A stretch of DNA of 64,000 nucleotides from Basfia succiniciproducens (GTDB lineage: Bacteria > Pseudomonadota > Gammaproteobacteria > Enterobacterales > Pasteurellaceae), in NCBI RefSeq assembly GCF_011455875.1, contig NZ_CP015031.1, positions 1,841,405 through 1,905,404 on the forward strand. The letters are read 5' to 3'. Position numbers and translations under genes: made by a program. The notes under the pieces are model-generated. The model saw only the letters and a list, made by a program, of their open reading frames with translations. It did not search any database and was not told the origin of the DNA. Shown piece by piece: positions 62,209 to 64,000 of this stretch (its first letter is position 1; each line of letters begins with the position of its first letter).

Positions 62209-63597
62209 ATGGCAAAAGCGCCGAAAACCGCTTATGTATGCAATGATTGCGGAGCCGAATATTCCCGCTGGCAGGGGCAATGTTCCGCCTGTAAAGCATG
62301 GAATACTATCAGCGAAGTCCGTTTGGTTTCAGCAAAACAGCCTGCTAACAGAAATGATCGCTTTAGCGGTTATGCGGGTGAAACTCAGGCAAAAATTCAA
62401 ACCTTAGCGGAAATCAACCTACAGGAAACACCTCGTTTTTCAAGCGGATTTAAAGAATTGGATCGCGTATTAGGCGGCGGTATTGTACCCGGATCCGCTA
62501 TTTTGATCGGCGGGCATCCGGGGGCCGGGAAATCAACTTTGCTGCTTCAAGTGATGTGCGGATTAGCCCGAAATATGACCGCACTTTATGTGACGGGAGA
62601 AGAATCCTTGCAACAGGTTGCAATGCGGGCGAACCGTTTAGGCTTGCCCACTGACCGTCTTCAAATGTTATCCGAAACATCGGTAGAGCAAATTTGTAGC
62701 CTGGCGGATCAGCTTAAACCGCAAATTCTGGTTATTGATTCCATCCAGGTTATGCATTTAGCGGATATTCAGTCTTCTCCCGGTTCGGTCGCCCAAGTAC
62801 GGGAATGCGCATCGTTTCTCACCCGTTATGCCAAGACCCGTCAGGTTGCTATTATTATGGTCGGACATGTGACCAAAGACGGTACATTAGCCGGGCCAAA
62901 AGTATTGGAACACGCCATTGACTGTTCTTTATTATTAGAAGGTGAATCGGATTCTCGTTTCCGCACTTTACGCAGCCATAAAAACCGTTTTGGCGCGGTG
63001 AATGAACTCGGTGTTTTTGGTATGACGGAACAAGGGCTACGCGAAGTGAAAAATCCATCCGCAATTTTTTTGAGCCGCGGGGAAGAACAAACCCCCGGCA
63101 GCTCAGTTATGGTTTTGTGGGAGGGAACTCGTCCTTTACTGGTAGAAATTCAGGCGCTGGTGGATCATTCTATGCTGGCAAACCCAAGACGCGTTGCCGT
63201 CGGTTTGGAACAAAATCGTCTTGCATTACTGCTGGCGGTTTTGCATCGTCACGGCGGATTACAAATGGCGGATCAGGATGTCTTTGTGAATGTGGTCGGT
63301 GGAGTAAAAGTGACCGAAACCAGTGCGGATCTGGCCTTACTATTAGCGCTTATTTCCAGTTTTCGCAATCGTGCGTTACCGCAGGATTTGGTTGTTTTTG
63401 GCGAAGTCGGCTTGGCGGGGGAAATTCGCCCTGTACCGAGCGGTCAGGAACGTATATCCGAAGCGGCAAAACATGGTTTCAAACGAGCCATCGTTCCTTA
63501 CGGTAATAAACCGAAAAGTGCGGTAGAAAATATGCAAGTTTTTACGGTTAAAAAACTTGCCGATGCCTTAGATATACTGGATAGTTTGGATTATTAA
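62209..63597 (+). CDS. radA: DNA repair protein RadA (Sms)
   Basis: RecA-like helicase promoting branch migration in recombination and natural transformation. 462 residues: N-terminal zinc finger CNDCG...CSACK (11-30), Walker A GGHPGAGKST near 101-110, the RadA-specific KNRFG motif near 256-260, and a C-terminal Lon-protease-like domain without catalytic residues. Natural transformation fits an organism full of uptake signals. Confidence 0.97.
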   Translation: MAKAPKTAYVCNDCGAEYSRWQGQCSACKAWNTISEVRLVSAKQPANRNDRFSGYAGETQAKIQTLAEINLQETPRFSSGFKELDRVLGGGIVPGSAILIGGHPGAGKSTLLLQVMCGLARNMTALYVTGEESLQQVAMRANRLGLPTDRLQMLSETSVEQICSLADQLKPQILVIDSIQVMHLADIQSSPGSVAQVRECASFLTRYAKTRQVAIIMVGHVTKDGTLAGPKVLEHAIDCSLLLEGESDSRFRTLRSHKNRFGAVNELGVFGMTEQGLREVKNPSAIFLSRGEEQTPGSSVMVLWEGTRPLLVEIQALVDHSMLANPRRVAVGLEQNRLALLLAVLHRHGGLQMADQDVFVNVVGGVKVTETSADLALLLALISSFRNRALPQDLVVFGEVGLAGEIRPVPSGQERISEAAKHGFKRAIVPYGNKPKSAVENMQVFTVKKLADALDILDSLDY

Positions 63598-63607
63598 CCT
63601 AAAAAGT

Positions 63608-63640
63608 AAAAAAGTGCGGTGAAAAATGCCGCACTTTTTT
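63608..63640. terminator. Inverted uptake-signal bidirectional terminator after radA
   Basis: AAAAAAGTGCGG (63608-63619) and its exact complement CCGCACTTTTTT (63629-63640) around TGAAAAATG, T-rich on both strands, between convergent genes. Confidence 0.85.
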
Positions 63641-63644
63641 ATTA

Positions 63645-64000
63645 TCAAATCACTTGCTGAATTAATGCGGATATATCGTCAGGGAAAGATTGCGCCTGAG
63701 CCATTTCAAGAATCTGCTGTTTAGTATATTTTTCACCATTATAGACAACCACGATACTGGTATCGCCTTTTTGCAGATAATGAGATTCGCCGAATTCGGT
63801 ATAGCGAGTCGCGCCAATACTAATGATCGCTTCCGTCGGATAGTCGGCAATAGCTAAAAGTTCGGCAATATTATTCATCGGACCTTGATCGGGTTGGTTG
63901 TTCATACGATCAACGATCCAATCCAATAATTTCGTATGAAAATAACTATAACCTAAAGCCGGGCTGTCCAGGCCATAAATTTCCGTTTTTTCTTCCCGTC
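63645..64000 (-). CDS. C-terminal part of an unidentified protein, cut by the window edge
   Basis: The minus-strand frame is open to the last base of the window (118 visible residues); the TTG and ATG codons near 63926 and 63905 are therefore not necessarily starts. Visible features: GLDSPALGYSYFHTKLLDW, then NIAELLAIADYPTEAIISIG and a basic lysine-poor tail ending ISALIQQVI. No family recognised. Separated from radA by a bidirectional terminator. Confidence 0.6.
   Translation of the reverse strand, partial: REEKTEIYGLDSPALGYSYFHTKLLDWIVDRMNNQPDQGPMNNIAELLAIADYPTEAIISIGATRYTEFGESHYLQKGDTSIVVVYNGEKYTKQQILEMAQAQSFPDDISALIQQVI

Overview
The window is bacterial chromosome from a member of the Pasteurellaceae. 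About fifty copies (counted by eye) of the Haemophilus-type DNA uptake signal core AAGTGCGGT / ACCGCACTT are scattered through it. Several gene neighbourhoods also match H. influenzae: the DUF47-pit-SH3-cca block, the CYTH gene with radA, and the atp operon. A hydrogenase-2 operon, a DMSO reductase operon and L-rhamnose catabolism suggest a facultatively anaerobic, gut or rumen-type relative such as Basfia/Mannheimia succiniciproducens or Actinobacillus succinogenes. The species cannot be fixed from sequence reading alone.

Layout. 1-4.6 kb: acnB (first residues missing), then trmA-rsmJ on the minus strand. 4.8-11.2 kb: the uptake [NiFe]-hydrogenase operon hybOABCDE-hybG behind an FNR-like site. 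11.4-15.5 kb: lptD and tag (minus), then talB (plus). 15.55-15.9 kb: a chromosomal replication origin (oriC) with DnaA boxes and a dense run of GATC sites. 16-25.5 kb: mnmG, rsmG and the complete ATP synthase operon atpIBEFHAGDC, co-oriented away from oriC. 25.5-29 kb: a HAD phosphatase, an unknown lipoprotein, rluE-nudJ and a YagU-family protein. 29.2-32.7 kb: the selenocysteine set selA-selB (minus) and the tRNA-Sec gene selC (plus). 32.8-38 kb: dmsABC, a TorD/DmsD chaperone and a NapF-like ferredoxin behind a perfect FNR site. 38-41.6 kb: mscS, then rpe-gph-trpS (minus).

41.7-49.7 kb holds the L-rhamnose regulon: rhaB-rhaA-rhaD-rhaT-fucO-rhaM (plus) and rhaS-rhaR (minus). 49.7-64 kb: gpmA, envC-yibQ, udp, a DUF2301-type membrane protein, an SrlR-like DeoR regulator, an AroE-like dehydrogenase, a DUF4184-type protein, cca, an SH3/coiled-coil membrane protein, a Pit phosphate transporter with its DUF47 partner, a CYTH protein, radA, and an unidentified gene running off the right edge.

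How it works together. HybOABC would pass electrons from H2 to quinone, and DmsABC would pass quinol electrons to S- or N-oxides; both promoters look FNR-controlled. The rhamnose genes convert L-rhamnose to dihydroxyacetone phosphate and lactaldehyde, and FucO reduces lactaldehyde to 1,2-propanediol. Perfect CRP sites precede both rha transcription units at spacings close to those known in E. coli.

Most notable points: (i) oriC lies between talB and mnmG; (ii) rhaS is frameshifted within its DNA-binding domain; (iii) rhaT appears to have lost about 66 internal residues in frame; (iv) the rha promoters keep an E. coli-like CRP/RhaS layout although the two units are now about 8 kb apart. I see no CRISPR array, prophage, insertion sequence or unmistakably new multi-gene system. 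The genes I could not name are the lipoprotein at 26.4 kb and the right-edge gene.
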